A DNA stretch of 64,000 nt from Agrobacterium larrymoorei (GCF_013322225.1 NZ_JAAMFB010000019.1:233773-297772), one strand, 5' to 3'. Shown: positions 1-10,045, numbered from the stretch's first letter. A program made the numbers and translations. The notes: a model not told the origin generated them from the letters alone.

Positions 1-277
1 TTTCAACGAGATCGACCCATCCGTCATTATGCTCTGCGAGAAAAATAGCAGTTATGACGCCTGGAAACCCACCGCCGCTTCCCAGATCTATCCATTTTTT
101 TGGTAATGGAGAAAGCTGGAAAATCTGCGCGCTATCAGCGATATGACGCGTCCAAATTTCATTGAGAGTGGAAGGCGCGACTAGATTTGTAGTAGCGTTC
201 CACTTTTTAAACAGCTCGATAAAATGCTCAAGCCGTTGCTGTGTTTCACGTGAAACACTTTGGCCGTTTATCTTCAT
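1..277 (-). CDS. rsmG: 16S rRNA (guanine-N7) methyltransferase RsmG (GidB), 5' part only
   Basis: RsmG methylates a guanine in the 530 loop of 16S rRNA using S-adenosylmethionine. Only about 92 N-terminal residues are here; the gene runs off the left edge. Reading the minus strand from the ATG at 277 gives [19 protein letters not shown], then further on the SAM-binding glycine-rich motif LGSGGGFPG. It lies 11 bp downstream of mnmG and is surely co-transcribed with it. A perfect 16-bp parS palindrome lies inside codons 7-12, so the residues SVSRET are encoded by a ParB site. In related genomes parA and parB follow rsmG, which would place them just outside the window (inference). Confidence 0.93.
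   Translation of the reverse strand, partial: MKINGQSVSRETQQRLEHFIELFKKWNATTNLVAPSTLNEIWTRHIADSAQIFQLSPLPKKWIDLGSGGGFPGVITAIFLAEHNDGWVDLVE
242..257. other. parS: parS site, perfect 16-bp palindrome (inside rsmG)
   Basis: TGTTTCACGTGAAACA, identical to the bacterial ParB-binding consensus and perfectly palindromic. It lies in the first codons of rsmG. It is the best of five sites with an intact TTCACGTGAA core or its one-base variant in the first 21.3 kb, and marks the centromere-like region used by ParABS chromosome segregation. Confidence 0.93.
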
Positions 278-288
278 GGTGAGACTCG

Positions 289-2169
289 TTATGGCTGTGC
301 ATGCAACTTTTCCTCCGATCTATAGGGTGCCTTACGGATCAAAGCAAGGATCAGCGATGCCGCCGCAGGCGTCATACCATCAATGCGAAGTGCCTGAGCA
401 ATATTGGTCGGACGAGCGGTTTGTAGCTTTTGTTTGAGCTCATTGGACAGTCCGGACAAATCCATAAAATTAAAATCGTCGGGAATTGCTCGGCTTTCAT
501 CCTTCTGAATGTCTATAATATCGGCGCTCTGCCGACGCATATAGACAGCGTATCCTGCCTCTATTTCCAATACTTCAGAGACTGGTGCCGCTATGTCCTT
601 GAGATGCGGCCATTGATCGAAAAGGGCCGACATCGATATCTCAGGATATGCCAGGAGTTCATAGGCGGTTCGCCTTTGCCCATCCTGATTTAGCTTTAGA
701 CCACGTTTAGATGCTTCAGTTGGAGTCACTGAACAACTCTTCAGCACTTCACGGCAACGATCCAGCTCTTCCTTGAACTTAGCAAATTTTTCCGCACGCG
801 CTGATTGGACTATTCCATTTTCGAATCCTATCGGCGTAAGCCGAAGATCTGCATTGTCCACACGAAGAGACAAACGGTATTCAGCGCGTGACGTAAACAT
901 CCGGTAAGGTTCGCTGACCCCCTTAGACGTGAGGTCGTCAATCATGACTCCGATATATGATTCAGTCCGACTGAAGTGAAGTGGCTGCTTGTCGCCCGCA
1001 TTACGGGCAGCATTGATGCCTGCCACGAGGCCTTGAGCGGCTGCTTCTTCGTAACCCGTCGTTCCATTTATTTGACCAGCCAAAAATAGTCCCGAGAGTT
1101 TTTTACATTCCAGTGACGGTTTCAGCTCGCGTGGATCAATATAATCATATTCGATGGCATATCCTGGCTGGAGAATTTTTACCTGCTCCAGACCCGGGAT
1201 GGTCTTTATAAATTGTTCTTGAACCGCAGCTGGCAGAGAAGTGGAAATACCATTTGGGTAGATGGTGTCGTCGTCCAACCCCTCTGGCTCCAGAAAAATC
1301 TGGTGTCCGTCACGCTCTCCGAAGCGTACTATCTTGTCTTCAATTGAGGGACAATAACGAGGACCCACGCCCTCGATCTGGCCGGAATACATCGCAGAGA
1401 GATGTATGTTCTCCTGAATGACCTTATGGCCCTCAGGCGTGGTCCGCGTAACTCCACAATCAATTTGGGGATTTCGGATTGCGTCTGTCATGAAGGAAAA
1501 TGGTACAGGATCATCGTCAGGGCCTTGACGATCGACACTATCCCAGTCGATGGTTTTCCCGTCAAGACGCGCGGGGGTTCCGGTTTTTAACCTGCCCATT
1601 CGCAAACCAATGCGCTGAAGCGTATTTGACAAACCGACACTTGGCTGTTCGCCCATTCGTCCTGCAGGAAGCTTTTCGGAGCCAATATGAATCAAGCCGC
1701 GTAGAAATGTGCCGCTTGTTAAGACAACGGCTCCGCACGCGATTTCCCGACCATCCGACATAATGACGCCGGTCACTTGATCGTCTGTCACCTTAAGATC
1801 GTGGGCATCGCCTTCGATAACCATGAGATTATCAATAGACGCGATTTCTCCTTGCATCGCTTCGCGGTAAAGTCGGCGATCAGCTTGTGTGCGGGGACCG
1901 CGGACGGCGGGGCCTTTTTTCCTGTTCAGCATTCTGAACTGGATGCCGCCTGAATCAGCCACACGCCCCATTAGGCCGTCAAGCGCATCGATCTCGCGCA
2001 CCAGATGGCCTTTTCCTAATCCGCCAATCGCAGGATTGCACGACATAACACCTATCGTTCTAGCGTTATGCGTGACCAGAGCGGTCCTGGCGCCATATCT
2101 GGCAGAGACGGCAGCTGCTTCACTCCCCGCGTGACCACCACCTATTACGACGACATCAAACTTCATCAT
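289..2169 (-). CDS. mnmG: tRNA uridine 5-carboxymethylaminomethyl modification enzyme MnmG (GidA)
   Basis: FAD-dependent partner of MnmE; together they build the cmnm5 group on U34 of certain tRNAs, which supports reading of purine-ending codons. The protein has 626 residues, the usual length. The N-terminus shows the dinucleotide-binding motif [14 protein letters not shown] at about residues 6-19, followed by the conserved [14 protein letters not shown] segment near residues 43-56. The C-terminal helical domain that contacts MnmE and tRNA is present. The two leading codons are ATG ATG, so the start could be one codon later. It follows mnmE by 43 bp, and that gap holds a near-perfect parS site. 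The mnmE-mnmG-rsmG order is typical of alphaproteobacterial origin regions. Confidence 0.97.
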   Translation of the reverse strand: MMKFDVVVIGGGHAGSEAAAVSARYGARTALVTHNARTIGVMSCNPAIGGLGKGHLVREIDALDGLMGRVADSGGIQFRMLNRKKGPAVRGPRTQADRRLYREAMQGEIASIDNLMVIEGDAHDLKVTDDQVTGVIMSDGREIACGAVVLTSGTFLRGLIHIGSEKLPAGRMGEQPSVGLSNTLQRIGLRMGRLKTGTPARLDGKTIDWDSVDRQGPDDDPVPFSFMTDAIRNPQIDCGVTRTTPEGHKVIQENIHLSAMYSGQIEGVGPRYCPSIEDKIVRFGERDGHQIFLEPEGLDDDTIYPNGISTSLPAAVQEQFIKTIPGLEQVKILQPGYAIEYDYIDPRELKPSLECKKLSGLFLAGQINGTTGYEEAAAQGLVAGINAARNAGDKQPLHFSRTESYIGVMIDDLTSKGVSEPYRMFTSRAEYRLSLRVDNADLRLTPIGFENGIVQSARAEKFAKFKEELDRCREVLKSCSVTPTEASKRGLKLNQDGQRRTAYELLAYPEISMSALFDQWPHLKDIAAPVSEVLEIEAGYAVYMRRQSADIIDIQKDESRAIPDDFNFMDLSGLSNELKQKLQTARPTNIAQALRIDGMTPAAASLILALIRKAPYRSEEKLHAQP

Positions 2170-2199
2170 GACATATCCCGTTGCTCAGGAGCAATTCAG

Positions 2200-2215
2200 T
2201 GTTTCACGTGAATCA
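2200..2215. other. parS: parS site, one mismatch (mnmE-mnmG junction)
   Basis: TGTTTCACGTGAATCA differs from the 16-bp consensus at one base. It overlaps the TGA stop of mnmE (2213-2215) and fills part of the 43-bp gap before mnmG. Confidence 0.85.
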
Positions 2216-3529
2216 TTTACCGATGCAAAACTCGGAGAAAATAACACCTAACAACTCCTCGACGTCGACACGACCGGTAATGCGCCCAAGGGACGTAGCT
2301 GCTAGACGTAGGTACTCGGATCTGACTGCCAGATCGCGTCCTTCAAAGTTAAGCGCTTCAGTAACATAGTTCAGCGTCTCTTCAAGGCGTTTCTTATGTC
2401 GCTCTCTCGCAGGGATGAGCGTCGATGACGCACCAACTTTCTTCTCGATTGCTTTTTTTATTTGAGATTGCAATTCTGCAATTCCATCACCGGTTTTTGA
2501 TGAAATCGCGATATGATCTGCTTCGCTGTGCTTTTTAGAAAGATCTGACTTTGTAAATACCTGGACCACCCCATCTGTCGTGGGGAGTTGTTCCGGAGGC
2601 GAATCAATGTCGCTGAGATTTAGTACAAGATCGGCGGCACGCGCGATATTGCGAGCTCTTCTCACGCCTTCCTGTTCTATTACATCACTGGTCTCTCTAA
2701 GACCGGCTGTATCGAGCAGTGTAACGAGATAGCCATCAATATTAAGATCGACGCTAAGCACGTCTCTCGTCGTGCCGGCAACATCCGTGACAATAGCTAT
2801 ATCTCGACCCGCCAGGACATTCATAAGGCTGGATTTACCGACGTTGGGTGGGCCAATCAATGCGACCTTGAAGCCATCGCGAATGATTTCAGAGGCATTA
2901 CTATGGCCTATGTGCGCTACCAGTTCGTTTTTCAACGCGTGAACATTCTTCCAGACCTGCGAAGCAACTGAATCGGGTACGTCATCCTCGTCAGAGAAAT
3001 CGAGTTCCGCCTCTATAAAAGCACGGCATTTTGTTAGCTGCGTTGCCCAATCGTCGTAAAGCTGAGAAAGTCGACCGCTCGTTTGCTCGACCGCTAGGCG
3101 TCGTTGCATCTCAGTTTCTGCTTTAAGCAGATCAGCAAGACCTTCGATTTCAAGGAGATCCATCTTTCCATTGTTAAAAGCCCTTTGGGAAAACTCCCCA
3201 GCTTCAGCAGGTCGGAAAGCCGGTATCCTTTCGAGGATGCCAAATATGGCATTAACGACGGCACGACCGCCGTGGACATGGATTTCCAGGCAATCCTCGC
3301 CTGTAAACGAGTTCGGTGCAGGAAAGCTGATTAAGAGCGATTGGTCAATCGGTTCGCCATCCGTGCTACGGATTGTCCTTAACGTCGCAACGCGAGGCGT
3401 GAGGCTTGCTAGGCCCGACAAAGTCCGCAGCGCATCGAAAGCCCCAGCGCCGCTTATACGGATTACTGCCACTCCTGCTGGGAGAGAACCGCTGGAAAGA
3501 GCGTATATGGTATCCGATGACGCAGACAA
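2213..3529 (-). CDS. mnmE: tRNA modification GTPase MnmE (TrmE)
   Basis: Potassium-dependent GTPase that works with MnmG in U34 tRNA modification. 438 residues: an N-terminal tetrahydrofolate-binding domain (motif GEDCLEIHVHGG near residues 78-89), a helical domain, an inserted G domain with P-loop GPPNVGKSSLMN, switch segment DVAGTTRD and DTAGLR, and the diagnostic C-terminal FCIGK whose cysteine is needed for activity in the family. The start codon is TTG at 3529; a strong ribosome-binding site (AGGAG, about 7 nt upstream) and the expected N-terminus SASSDTIYALSSG support it, and the ATG further upstream is immediately followed by a stop. It is probably first gene of mnmE-mnmG-rsmG. Confidence 0.96.
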   Translation of the reverse strand: MSASSDTIYALSSGSLPAGVAVIRISGAGAFDALRTLSGLASLTPRVATLRTIRSTDGEPIDQSLLISFPAPNSFTGEDCLEIHVHGGRAVVNAIFGILERIPAFRPAEAGEFSQRAFNNGKMDLLEIEGLADLLKAETEMQRRLAVEQTSGRLSQLYDDWATQLTKCRAFIEAELDFSDEDDVPDSVASQVWKNVHALKNELVAHIGHSNASEIIRDGFKVALIGPPNVGKSSLMNVLAGRDIAIVTDVAGTTRDVLSVDLNIDGYLVTLLDTAGLRETSDVIEQEGVRRARNIARAADLVLNLSDIDSPPEQLPTTDGVVQVFTKSDLSKKHSEADHIAISSKTGDGIAELQSQIKKAIEKKVGASSTLIPARERHKKRLEETLNYVTEALNFEGRDLAVRSEYLRLAATSLGRITGRVDVEELLGVIFSEFCIGK

Positions 3530-3639
3530 GTAATTCTCCTAAACCATGTAGCGTAATCACGCAGCCGCGTCGCTAAACGACAAAGGCAAGACACAAGCAT
3601 TTTCCAGATTGCATCCAATTCCTCGCTTTAAACGACAAA

Positions 3640-3661
3640 CCGCGCCTGTGAACAGACGCGG
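3640..3661 (-). terminator. Probable terminator of rho
   Basis: On the minus strand CCGCGTCTGTTCACAGGCGCGG folds into a hairpin (arms CCGCG and CTGT/ACAG with one A-C mismatch) followed by TTTGTCGTTT. It lies downstream of rho in the 165-bp gap before mnmE. The T-tract is interrupted, so termination may be partial. Confidence 0.55.
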
Positions 3662-3694
3662 CCATCAACCTTCAACGATGAATCCGGCTAAACG

Positions 3695-4960
3695 TTAGGT
3701 GTTCATCGAATCGAAGAAGTCACCATTGTTTTTGGTCTGCTTCAACTTATCGATAAGGAACTCGATTGCATCCGTGGTCCCCATCGGGGCGAGAATACGC
3801 CGCAGAACGAAGATTTTCTGCAAATCTTGCCGCGGTACGAGCAAATCTTCCTTACGGGTGCCGGACTTGAGGATATCCATGGCTGGGAAGATACGCTTGT
3901 CCGCAACCTTGCGGTCCAGAACAATTTCGGAGTTACCGGTACCCTTGAACTCTTCAAAGATAACTTCATCCATACGGCTGCCCGTATCGATCAACGCAGT
4001 CGCGATAATCGTCAGCGAGCCGCCTTCTTCGATGTTACGCGCAGCACCGAAGAAACGCTTAGGGCGCTGCAGAGCATTAGCGTCAACACCACCGGTCAGA
4101 ACCTTACCAGAAGATGGAACCACGGTGTTGTAGGCGCGGCCAAGACGGGTGATCGAGTCAAGCAGAATGACGACATCGCGACCATGTTCAACAAGGCGCT
4201 TGGCTTTTTCAATAACCATTTCCGCGACCTGCACATGGCGAACGGCTGGTTCATCGAAGGTTGAAGACACGACTTCGCCCTTCACGGAACGCTGCATATC
4301 GGTCACTTCTTCCGGACGCTCGTCGATCAGAAGAACGATCAGGTAACATTCTGGATGATTTGCAGTGATCGAATGCGCAATGTTCTGCAACAGAACGGTC
4401 TTACCGGTCCGGGGTGGAGCAACGATCAGACCGCGTTGACCCTTGCCGAGCGGCGCGACCAGATCGATCACACGAGAGGACAAGTCCTTGGATGTTGGAA
4501 CATCCAGTTCCATCTTGAAGCGCTCGTTCGGATAGAGCGGCGTCAGGTTATCGAAATGAACCTTATGACGGATCTTTTCCGGATCGTCGAAATTGATCGT
4601 GTTGACCTTTAAGAGCGCAAAGTAGCGTTCGCCTTCTTTCGGTCCACGGATCGGGCCTTCGACCGTGTCTCCGGTTTTCAACGAAAAACGCCGAATTTGA
4701 GAAGGCGAGATATAGATATCGTCCGGGCCTGGGAGATAATTCGCATTGGCGGAGCGCAGGAAGCCAAAGCCATCCTGAAGAACTTCGACCACGCCTTCGC
4801 CGATTATCTCGATGTCCTGGCTGGCCAGCATCTTGAGAATAGCGAACATGAGCTCCTGCTTACGCATGGTGCTCGCGTTTTCAACTTCCAGGGATTCGGC
4901 AAAAGTTAGCAAATCGGTTGGTGATTTGCTCTTGAGTTCCTGAAGCTTCATTTCAGCCAT
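3695..4960 (-). CDS. rho: Transcription termination factor Rho
   Basis: Hexameric RNA helicase that ends untranslated transcripts. 421 residues from the ATG at 4960 ([18 protein letters not shown]); an in-frame extension upstream has no family support. An N-terminal Rho-N helical domain is followed by the RNA-binding cold-shock-like domain (GFGFLRS and [10 protein letters not shown]) and a RecA-type ATPase with Walker [12 protein letters not shown] and Walker B region [14 protein letters not shown], then the Q/R-loop segments. A second in-frame ATG three codons on is also possible; neither has a strong ribosome-binding site. It follows hemJ after 186 bp, long enough for an independent promoter and an autoregulatory leader, as is common for rho (inference). 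Confidence 0.98.
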   Translation of the reverse strand: MAEMKLQELKSKSPTDLLTFAESLEVENASTMRKQELMFAILKMLASQDIEIIGEGVVEVLQDGFGFLRSANANYLPGPDDIYISPSQIRRFSLKTGDTVEGPIRGPKEGERYFALLKVNTINFDDPEKIRHKVHFDNLTPLYPNERFKMELDVPTSKDLSSRVIDLVAPLGKGQRGLIVAPPRTGKTVLLQNIAHSITANHPECYLIVLLIDERPEEVTDMQRSVKGEVVSSTFDEPAVRHVQVAEMVIEKAKRLVEHGRDVVILLDSITRLGRAYNTVVPSSGKVLTGGVDANALQRPKRFFGAARNIEEGGSLTIIATALIDTGSRMDEVIFEEFKGTGNSEIVLDRKVADKRIFPAMDILKSGTRKEDLLVPRQDLQKIFVLRRILAPMGTTDAIEFLIDKLKQTKNNGDFFDSMNT

Positions 4961-5146
4961 GAAGAGAAAGACCGTTTTAAAAATGTTTGGGGAGGGGCGT
5001 GCTCGCGAATCAGGTACTGTGGATGGCCCGCAGACGTCTGAATAATTCACATGCCATGGAGATGAGTGCGCTGAAAATAGCGGCTCCATCCTAATCCTGC
5101 AAGAGGGAAGCACCAATTCCGGGAAATTTATCGTGAACGTCCGTTA

Positions 5147-5692
5147 TCAAAACGGTTTAACAACCACAAGTATGACTATAGCGATCATCAGCACGGTCGG
5201 AATTTCATTCATCAACCGCCAGTGACGGGCCGGCCGGGTGTTTTCGTCGCGCGCAAATTTCTTGGCACTTCTGCTGAAATAGACATGCGCCGCCGTCAGT
5301 AGGAACACCAGACTGATTTTTGTGTGCAACCATCCGCCGGAAAAGCCGTAGACCGACCACGCCAGATATAGGCCCAGCATCCAACTGATCATCATAGCCG
5401 GGTTCATGATAAAGCGAATAAGCCGCTTTTCCATGACCTTGAAGGTTTCCGACTGCTGTGAGCCCTTTGGTGCATCGGTGTGATAGATGAACAGCCGCGG
5501 CAGGTACAGCAGTCCAGCCATCCAAGAAATGACGGCGATGATATGTAGAGCCTTGATCCAGAGATAGGCCGCCGCCGGATCCACATGCAAGACGAGCGCA
5601 ATCAAGCCAATGAAGACGGTAAGCGCCATTCCTGCTCGCAAGCGCGCCTGGCGTCCTGATCGGACTGATGTCGTTTCCCGGTTCTCGCTCAT
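5147..5692 (-). CDS. hemJ: Protoporphyrinogen IX oxidase HemJ, membrane protein
   Basis: HemJ oxidises protoporphyrinogen IX to protoporphyrin IX, the penultimate haem step, in bacteria lacking HemG and HemY. 181 residues with four hydrophobic helices, roughly residues 23-43, 47-67, 95-115 and 160-179, and the family-typical segment [20 protein letters not shown] with the conserved histidine. The HemJ family is about this length. The ATG overlaps the hemE stop by 4 bp (ATGA), so the two haem genes are translationally coupled; both lie next to oriC. Recognised by sequence pattern and by linkage to hemE. Confidence 0.93.
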   Translation of the reverse strand: MSENRETTSVRSGRQARLRAGMALTVFIGLIALVLHVDPAAAYLWIKALHIIAVISWMAGLLYLPRLFIYHTDAPKGSQQSETFKVMEKRLIRFIMNPAMMISWMLGLYLAWSVYGFSGGWLHTKISLVFLLTAAHVYFSRSAKKFARDENTRPARHWRLMNEIPTVLMIAIVILVVVKPF

Positions 5693-6723
5693 TTCGCTGC
5701 ACCAAAACGACGCACGCGCGAAACAAGCCGCGTGACATTTTCAGGATCAGCTTGCGGTGTGATCCCATGGCCCAGATTAAATATCAAAGGGCCATTGCCC
5801 AGATAGTCCAGAACGGCGTCGATGCCATCCTGAAGCGGCTTTCCACCAGCGATCATCAGCATAGGATCAAGATTACCCTGGACTGGACCTTCCTTCTGCA
5901 AATCACGAGCGAAGGACAGAGGCACGCTCCAATCGAGGCCTATGGCATCTGCCTTTGTTTTCTGGCGGTAGTCCTTGAGCAGAATTCCCACGCCCTTTGC
6001 GAATGCAATAATCTTCGCATTCGGTCTACGCGAACGGACGGATTCGATGATCCTCGCCACCGGCTTGACTGCGTATTCCTCGAACTCTCTCTCACCGAGA
6101 ACACCCGCCCAAGAGTCGAATATCTGAACCGCATCCGCACCCGCGTCCAGTTGAGCGACGAGATAATCTGCAGAAACCTCCGCCAAAACTGCGAGAAGCT
6201 TTTTGAACGCTTCCGGTTCCTGATAGCCAAACAACCGGGCAGGGGCCTGGTCAGGCGTACCATGACCCGCAATCATATAAGTCGCGACCGTCCACGGAGC
6301 GCCACAGAAACCCAACAGCGTGGTCTTTGACGGCAGCTCTTCGCGAAGTTTTGATACGGTTTCAAATACAGGTTTCAGGTGAGCAAGAACGCCTTTAGCC
6401 TTAAGCGTGTGAATGGTGGCAGCATCGATAGGATCCATTTGAGGACCCTTGCCTTCGGAGAAACTGACGTTGCGGTCCAGCGCATCTGGAATGACAAGAA
6501 TATCGGAAAAAAGAATTGCAGCATCGAGGTCGAAACGGCGGATCGGCTGAAGCGTCACTTCCGTTGCAAGCTCGGGATTGTAACAGAGGTCCAGGAAACT
6601 TCCGGCCTGCTTGCGCGTTTCCCGGTACTCGGGAAGATATCTGCCCGCCTGCCTCATAAGCCAAATAGGAGGGGGGCTGAGCGTCTCCCCATCAAGAACC
6701 TTCAAAACATCGCGTTCAATCAT
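5689..6723 (-). CDS. hemE: Uroporphyrinogen decarboxylase HemE
   Basis: Cytosolic enzyme that decarboxylates the four acetate side chains of uroporphyrinogen III to give coproporphyrinogen III. 344 residues, normal length, with the family signatures [17 protein letters not shown] near the N-terminus and [14 protein letters not shown] near residues 146-159. The ATG at 6723 borders the AT-rich start of the origin region. hemE next to oriC is a well-known arrangement in Caulobacter and Sinorhizobium. It is first gene of a hemE-hemJ unit, with rho downstream. Confidence 0.98.
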   Translation of the reverse strand: MIERDVLKVLDGETLSPPPIWLMRQAGRYLPEYRETRKQAGSFLDLCYNPELATEVTLQPIRRFDLDAAILFSDILVIPDALDRNVSFSEGKGPQMDPIDAATIHTLKAKGVLAHLKPVFETVSKLREELPSKTTLLGFCGAPWTVATYMIAGHGTPDQAPARLFGYQEPEAFKKLLAVLAEVSADYLVAQLDAGADAVQIFDSWAGVLGEREFEEYAVKPVARIIESVRSRRPNAKIIAFAKGVGILLKDYRQKTKADAIGLDWSVPLSFARDLQKEGPVQGNLDPMLMIAGGKPLQDGIDAVLDYLGNGPLIFNLGHGITPQADPENVTRLVSRVRRFGAAK

Positions 6724-6912
6724 CGTACCCAGCTCTTCCTAAAAATAAAATCAAAGAGATTTAAAAGATTTTCTATTTCTTAGAGTCGGTGAGTAGCAAG
6801 GATTAAAAATTATCCGGCGGATATGCCGCACGCTTCATCTCACCCCTTGTCTTGAGCATCGAAAATCGCAGGTACTCGCGAACATTGTGCGTTATCAGAA
6901 AATAGCGATTTT

Positions 6913-6925
6913 AATCAATTACTTA
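6913..6925 (+). promoter_or_regulatory. IHF-binding consensus in oriC
   Basis: AATCAATTACTTA fits the IHF consensus WATCAANNNNTTR exactly. It lies 25 bp from the perfect DnaA box. IHF bends origin DNA in E. coli and Caulobacter; a role here is inferred. Confidence 0.6.
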
Positions 6926-6950
6926 GTTAAATAGTGAAACTGCCGGACGC

Positions 6951-6959
6951 TGTGGATAA
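6951..6959 (-). promoter_or_regulatory. DnaA box, perfect consensus
   Basis: TGTGGATAA on the plus strand, i.e. TTATCCACA on the minus strand, the high-affinity DnaA recognition sequence. Confidence 0.85.
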
Positions 6960-7039
6960 GTGACGGATAATTTTTAAACCGCTGTCTTCGTCCACATAAT
7001 TCACAAGCCGGCATTTGCTTGCTACACCACTTTCCGAAT

Positions 7040-7048
7040 TGTGGAAAA
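7040..7048 (-). promoter_or_regulatory. DnaA box, one mismatch
   Basis: TGTGGAAAA on the plus strand, one base from the consensus and in the same orientation as the perfect box 89 bp away. Confidence 0.5.
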
Positions 7049-7107
7049 ACCGACAGTTTTCCAACGCCCCGATCGCGGACGGTGGGACGCCGGAGGGTTG
7101 TCCAGCC

Positions 7108-7116
7108 TTATCAACA
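7108..7116 (+). promoter_or_regulatory. DnaA box, one mismatch
   Basis: TTATCAACA, one base from TTATCCACA, opposite in orientation to the other two boxes. It sits just upstream of the ppsR ribosome-binding site, so DnaA binding could also influence that transcript. Confidence 0.5.
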
Positions 7117-7132
7117 GGGAGATGAAAATAGC

Positions 7133-7954
7133 GTGGAGATCAAAAAAAGCTTCTTCCATCTTCACCTGATTTCTGACTCGACCGGGGAGACTCTGATGTC
7201 GGCGGGCAGGGCAGTCTCCGCGCAGTTTCAGACCTCTCTGCCGATAGAGCACGTCTATCCGATGGTCCGAAATCAGAAACAGTTGCAGGCCGTGTTACAG
7301 GCTATAGACCAGAAACCGGGCATCGTTCTTTATACGATTGTTGATCAGCAGCTTGCAGCGTTTCTGGATTTGCAGTGCCACGCTCTTGGCGTTCCATGCG
7401 TGAACATTCTTGAGCCGATCAACGATATTTTTCAGACCTATCTCGGTACGACATCGCGACGGCGGTCCGGCGCACAGCATGCTATGAATGCCGAATATTT
7501 TGCGCGGATCGAGGCCCTCAACTTTGCCATGGATCATGACGACGGGCAGATGCCCGAAAGCTATGACGAGGCCGATGTGGTGATTATCGGGATCAGCCGA
7601 ACCTCAAAGACCCCAACAAGCATTTACCTCGCAAATCGCGGCGTGAAGACGGCAAATATTCCCGTTGTCCCAAATGTACCGCTTCCTGACAGCCTCTATA
7701 AGACGAGCAAGCCGTTGATCGTCGGGCTTGTTGCTACATCAGATCGAATTTCTCAGGTTCGTGAAAACCGCGAATTGGGTTCGACGGGCGGTTTTGATAG
7801 AGGGCGATACATTGATCGTGCCACGATCATGGAAGAACTGAAATATGCGAGGGCGCTCTGTTCGCGCAACAACTGGCCACTCATCGATGTGACAAGGCGC
7901 TCCATTGAAGAGACCGCGGCAGCAATCCTTGCCCTTAGGCAACGGACGCGTTAA
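7133..7954 (+). CDS. ppsR: Bifunctional kinase/pyrophosphorylase of the DUF299 (PpsR/PDRP) family
   Basis: The family phosphorylates (using ADP) and dephosphorylates a threonine on PEP synthase or pyruvate phosphate dikinase and so switches gluconeogenic flux; rhizobia carry PPDK, a likely target. 273 residues from a GTG at 7133 ([19 protein letters not shown]), the family length; AGGGAGAT lies about 10 nt upstream. The longer upstream reading frame runs through the DnaA boxes and is unlikely to be coding. Motifs: ISDSTGETL at the N-terminus and the P-loop [18 protein letters not shown] near residues 145-162. It heads the rightward unit from oriC; maf follows after 30 bp. Confidence 0.92.
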   Translation: MEIKKSFFHLHLISDSTGETLMSAGRAVSAQFQTSLPIEHVYPMVRNQKQLQAVLQAIDQKPGIVLYTIVDQQLAAFLDLQCHALGVPCVNILEPINDIFQTYLGTTSRRRSGAQHAMNAEYFARIEALNFAMDHDDGQMPESYDEADVVIIGISRTSKTPTSIYLANRGVKTANIPVVPNVPLPDSLYKTSKPLIVGLVATSDRISQVRENRELGSTGGFDRGRYIDRATIMEELKYARALCSRNNWPLIDVTRRSIEETAAAILALRQRTR

Positions 7955-7984
7955 TCCGACGTTATTCCATCGGAGACGATATTC

Positions 7985-8584
7985 ATGACATCCGGGCTTG
8001 TTCTCGCATCCTCTAGTGCTTCACGGCAGCTTCTGTTGCGAAATGCGGGGCTAACATTCTCTGCTCAACCGGCCGATGTCGATGAGCGAGCTATAGATGC
8101 GACGCTCAAACGTAACGGGGCATCGCCAGAGGCAATTGCTCTCGAACTTGCAAAAGCCAAGGCACTTGCCGTCAGTACCTTGAAACCGGACGCGTTTGTT
8201 ATCGGTTGCGATCAGACAATGTCGCTAGGAACGCGGATTTATCACAAGCCTAAGGATATGGGAGAGGCTCACGCCAGCCTGCAATCTCTTTCGGGCAAAA
8301 CCCACCGGTTGAACTGCGGGGCAGCCATAGCAAAGGGCGGGCGAATAATTTGGGAGATCGTTAGCTTTGCGGATATGACGGTTCGCGAACTGGATGAAGA
8401 GTTTCTAGCGAGACATCTCAAACGTGTCGGACCATCGGTTCTCTCCAGTGTTGGAGCATATCAGTTGGAGGGCGAAGGAATTCAGTTATTCTCTGCCATC
8501 GAAGGTGATTATTTCACCATACTCGGGCTGCCACTTTTGCCTCTTTTAACAGAACTAAGACGATTGGGGCTCATCGATGGTTGA
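7985..8584 (+). CDS. maf: Maf-like nucleotide pyrophosphatase
   Basis: Maf proteins hydrolyse modified or canonical nucleoside triphosphates to monophosphates and are often grouped with cell-shape and division genes. 199 residues, normal length. The N-terminal signature [18 protein letters not shown] and the catalytic-region motif [11 protein letters not shown], followed by KP and the SGKTHRL segment, are visible. The ATG has GGAGA about 9 nt upstream. It overlaps aroE by 8 bp, so translation is probably coupled. Substrate preference (dTTP/UTP versus m7GTP type) cannot be fixed with certainty by eye. Confidence 0.93.
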   Translation: MTSGLVLASSSASRQLLLRNAGLTFSAQPADVDERAIDATLKRNGASPEAIALELAKAKALAVSTLKPDAFVIGCDQTMSLGTRIYHKPKDMGEAHASLQSLSGKTHRLNCGAAIAKGGRIIWEIVSFADMTVRELDEEFLARHLKRVGPSVLSSVGAYQLEGEGIQLFSAIEGDYFTILGLPLLPLLTELRRLGLIDG

Positions 8585-9440
8585 TTCACGTGAAACATTA
8601 ACCAGAAAAGCTTTCGTTGCCGGCTATCCAATCAGGCACTCTCGTTCACCCTTGATACACGGTTACTGGCTGAAAAATTTCGCAATCGACGGTTCCTACC
8701 AGACTGTCGAGGTTGCACCTGAAAACTTCGAGCAATTCATTGCTGAATTGAGAACTGGAAAAGGCGCTGGCTATATTGGCGGGAACGTGACGATTCCCCA
8801 TAAAGAATCCGCCTATCTATTTGCTGACAGACCTGATGAGCTCGCAGAGGAACTGGGCGCGGCGAATACGATCTGGCGCGAGGGTGACTTGATTCACGCG
8901 ACGAACACCGATGGCTACGGCTTCCTATCTAATCTGGATGCGCAACAGCCGAACTGGGACAAAACCGATAGGGCAGTGGTTCTTGGAGCGGGCGGCGCAA
9001 GTCGAGCTATCATTCAGGCATTGCGAAATCGGGGTTTTTCCGAGATCCACGTGGTGAACAGGACTGTAGAACGGGCACAGGAACTGGCGGATCGTTTCGG
9101 AGAAAAGGTCCATGCTCACGCCATGGGCGATCTCACCGAAGTTTCACGCGGATGCGGCCTGTTCGTCAATACGACGTCATTGGGAATGGACGGTAGCCCA
9201 GTGCCAGTGATTGACTTTTCGGTGTTGAGCAGCAATGCGGTTGTTTCCGATGTCATCTATATTCCGCTGAAAACGCCCTTCTTGGAAGCGGCCGAAAAAC
9301 AGGGCTTTGCGACGGTTGATGGCTTGGGAATGCTGCTTCATCAGGCGAAACCTGGTTTCGAGAAACTTTTTGGAGTGAAGCCTGAGGTTGATGAGACATT
9401 AAGATCGATCATCATTGCCGACATGGAAAAGCATGCATGA
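8577..9440 (+). CDS. aroE: Shikimate dehydrogenase AroE
   Basis: NADPH-dependent reduction of 3-dehydroshikimate to shikimate in aromatic amino-acid biosynthesis. 287 residues. Visible motifs: the substrate-binding [10 protein letters not shown] near residues 21-30, NVTIPHK with the catalytic lysine near residue 79, NTDGYGF, and the NADP motif GAGGASRAI. The start overlaps maf by 8 bp and the stop overlaps coaE by 4 bp. A parS-type palindrome covers codons 3-7, so the N-terminal residues DSRET are encoded by a ParB site in the same frame as the SRET of rsmG. Confidence 0.97.
   Translation: MVDSRETLTRKAFVAGYPIRHSRSPLIHGYWLKNFAIDGSYQTVEVAPENFEQFIAELRTGKGAGYIGGNVTIPHKESAYLFADRPDELAEELGAANTIWREGDLIHATNTDGYGFLSNLDAQQPNWDKTDRAVVLGAGGASRAIIQALRNRGFSEIHVVNRTVERAQELADRFGEKVHAHAMGDLTEVSRGCGLFVNTTSLGMDGSPVPVIDFSVLSSNAVVSDVIYIPLKTPFLEAAEKQGFATVDGLGMLLHQAKPGFEKLFGVKPEVDETLRSIIIADMEKHA
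8582..8597. other. parS: parS site, one mismatch (inside aroE start)
   Basis: TGATTCACGTGAAACA, one base from the consensus, in the first codons of aroE and about 1.5-1.9 kb from the probable oriC. Confidence 0.85.
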
Positions 9441-10045
9441 TCGTTATAGGGCTTACCGGATCTATCGGCATGGGGAAGTCGACCACGACTCACCTGTTTG
9501 CCGACGAAGGCGTAGCCATCTGTGATTCCGACGCTATTGTGCATTCACTTTATGAAAATGAAGCGGTACGTCTGATCGAGAGCGCTTTCTCGGGCACGAC
9601 ATTAAATGGCAGCGTTGACCGATCGGCCTTAAGTGACAGGCTTAGAGAGAATCCGGCTAATTTTTCGATATTGGAAAAAATCGTTCATCCGCTCGTCTTG
9701 AAAAAGCAGCAGCAGTTTCTGGACGAAGAGCGACAGGCTAAGCGGGAATTTGCTCTGCTCGATATTCCCCTGCTGTTTGAGACCGGCGCAGAGAGCCGGG
9801 TTGACGTCGTGGTAGTCGTCAGTTGCGATGAGGATATTCAAAGGCGGAGGGTTTTGTCCCGCCCAGGCATGACGGAGGAAAAATTCGCTATGATCCTTAC
9901 CCGCCAGATGCCGGATATTGAAAAGAGAAAAAAAGCGGATTTCGTGATCGATACGGGTCATGGTATCGAAGAAGCGCGCTTACAGGTTCGTGACGTGCTT
10001 ACGAAACTGAGGACTGGCAATAAGGGAATGCACTTCGATGCGTGA
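9437..10045 (+). CDS. coaE: Dephospho-CoA kinase CoaE
   Basis: Last step of coenzyme A synthesis: ATP-dependent 3'-phosphorylation of dephospho-CoA. 202 residues, family length. P-loop [14 protein letters not shown] at residues 5-18, a conserved DIPLLFETG segment near residues 112-120, and the LID region with [12 protein letters not shown]. It overlaps aroE by 4 bp (ATGA) and dnaQ by 8 bp, in the compact maf-aroE-coaE-dnaQ unit common in Rhizobiales. Confidence 0.96.
   Translation: MIVIGLTGSIGMGKSTTTHLFADEGVAICDSDAIVHSLYENEAVRLIESAFSGTTLNGSVDRSALSDRLRENPANFSILEKIVHPLVLKKQQQFLDEERQAKREFALLDIPLLFETGAESRVDVVVVVSCDEDIQRRRVLSRPGMTEEKFAMILTRQMPDIEKRKKADFVIDTGHGIEEARLQVRDVLTKLRTGNKGMHFDA

Larger units (their letters stand above)
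6724..7132. other. oriC: Probable chromosomal replication origin oriC
   Basis: 409 bp without a gene between divergent hemE and ppsR. It contains an AT-rich stretch beside hemE (about 6738-6784, a candidate unwinding element), a perfect IHF consensus (6913-6925), a perfect DnaA box (6951-6959) and weaker boxes: 7040-7048 and 7108-7116 with one mismatch each, and 6988-6996 with two. The hemE-adjacent position matches origins mapped in Caulobacter crescentus and Sinorhizobium meliloti. A cluster of parS sites surrounds it. I found no exact CtrA box (TTAA-N7-TTAA). The last part is also the untranslated leader and promoter of ppsR. Confidence 0.85.

Noticed and set aside
6911..6930. CtrA-binding site in oriC (TTAA repeats)
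   Set aside because: The two TTAA elements are 12 bp apart, not 7, so the TTAA-N7-TTAA consensus is not met; the stretch fits IHF better.
7019..7132. ppsR starting at 7019 with 38 extra residues
   Set aside because: The extension crosses DnaA boxes, has no family similarity, and the GTG at 7133 has a good ribosome-binding site and gives family length.
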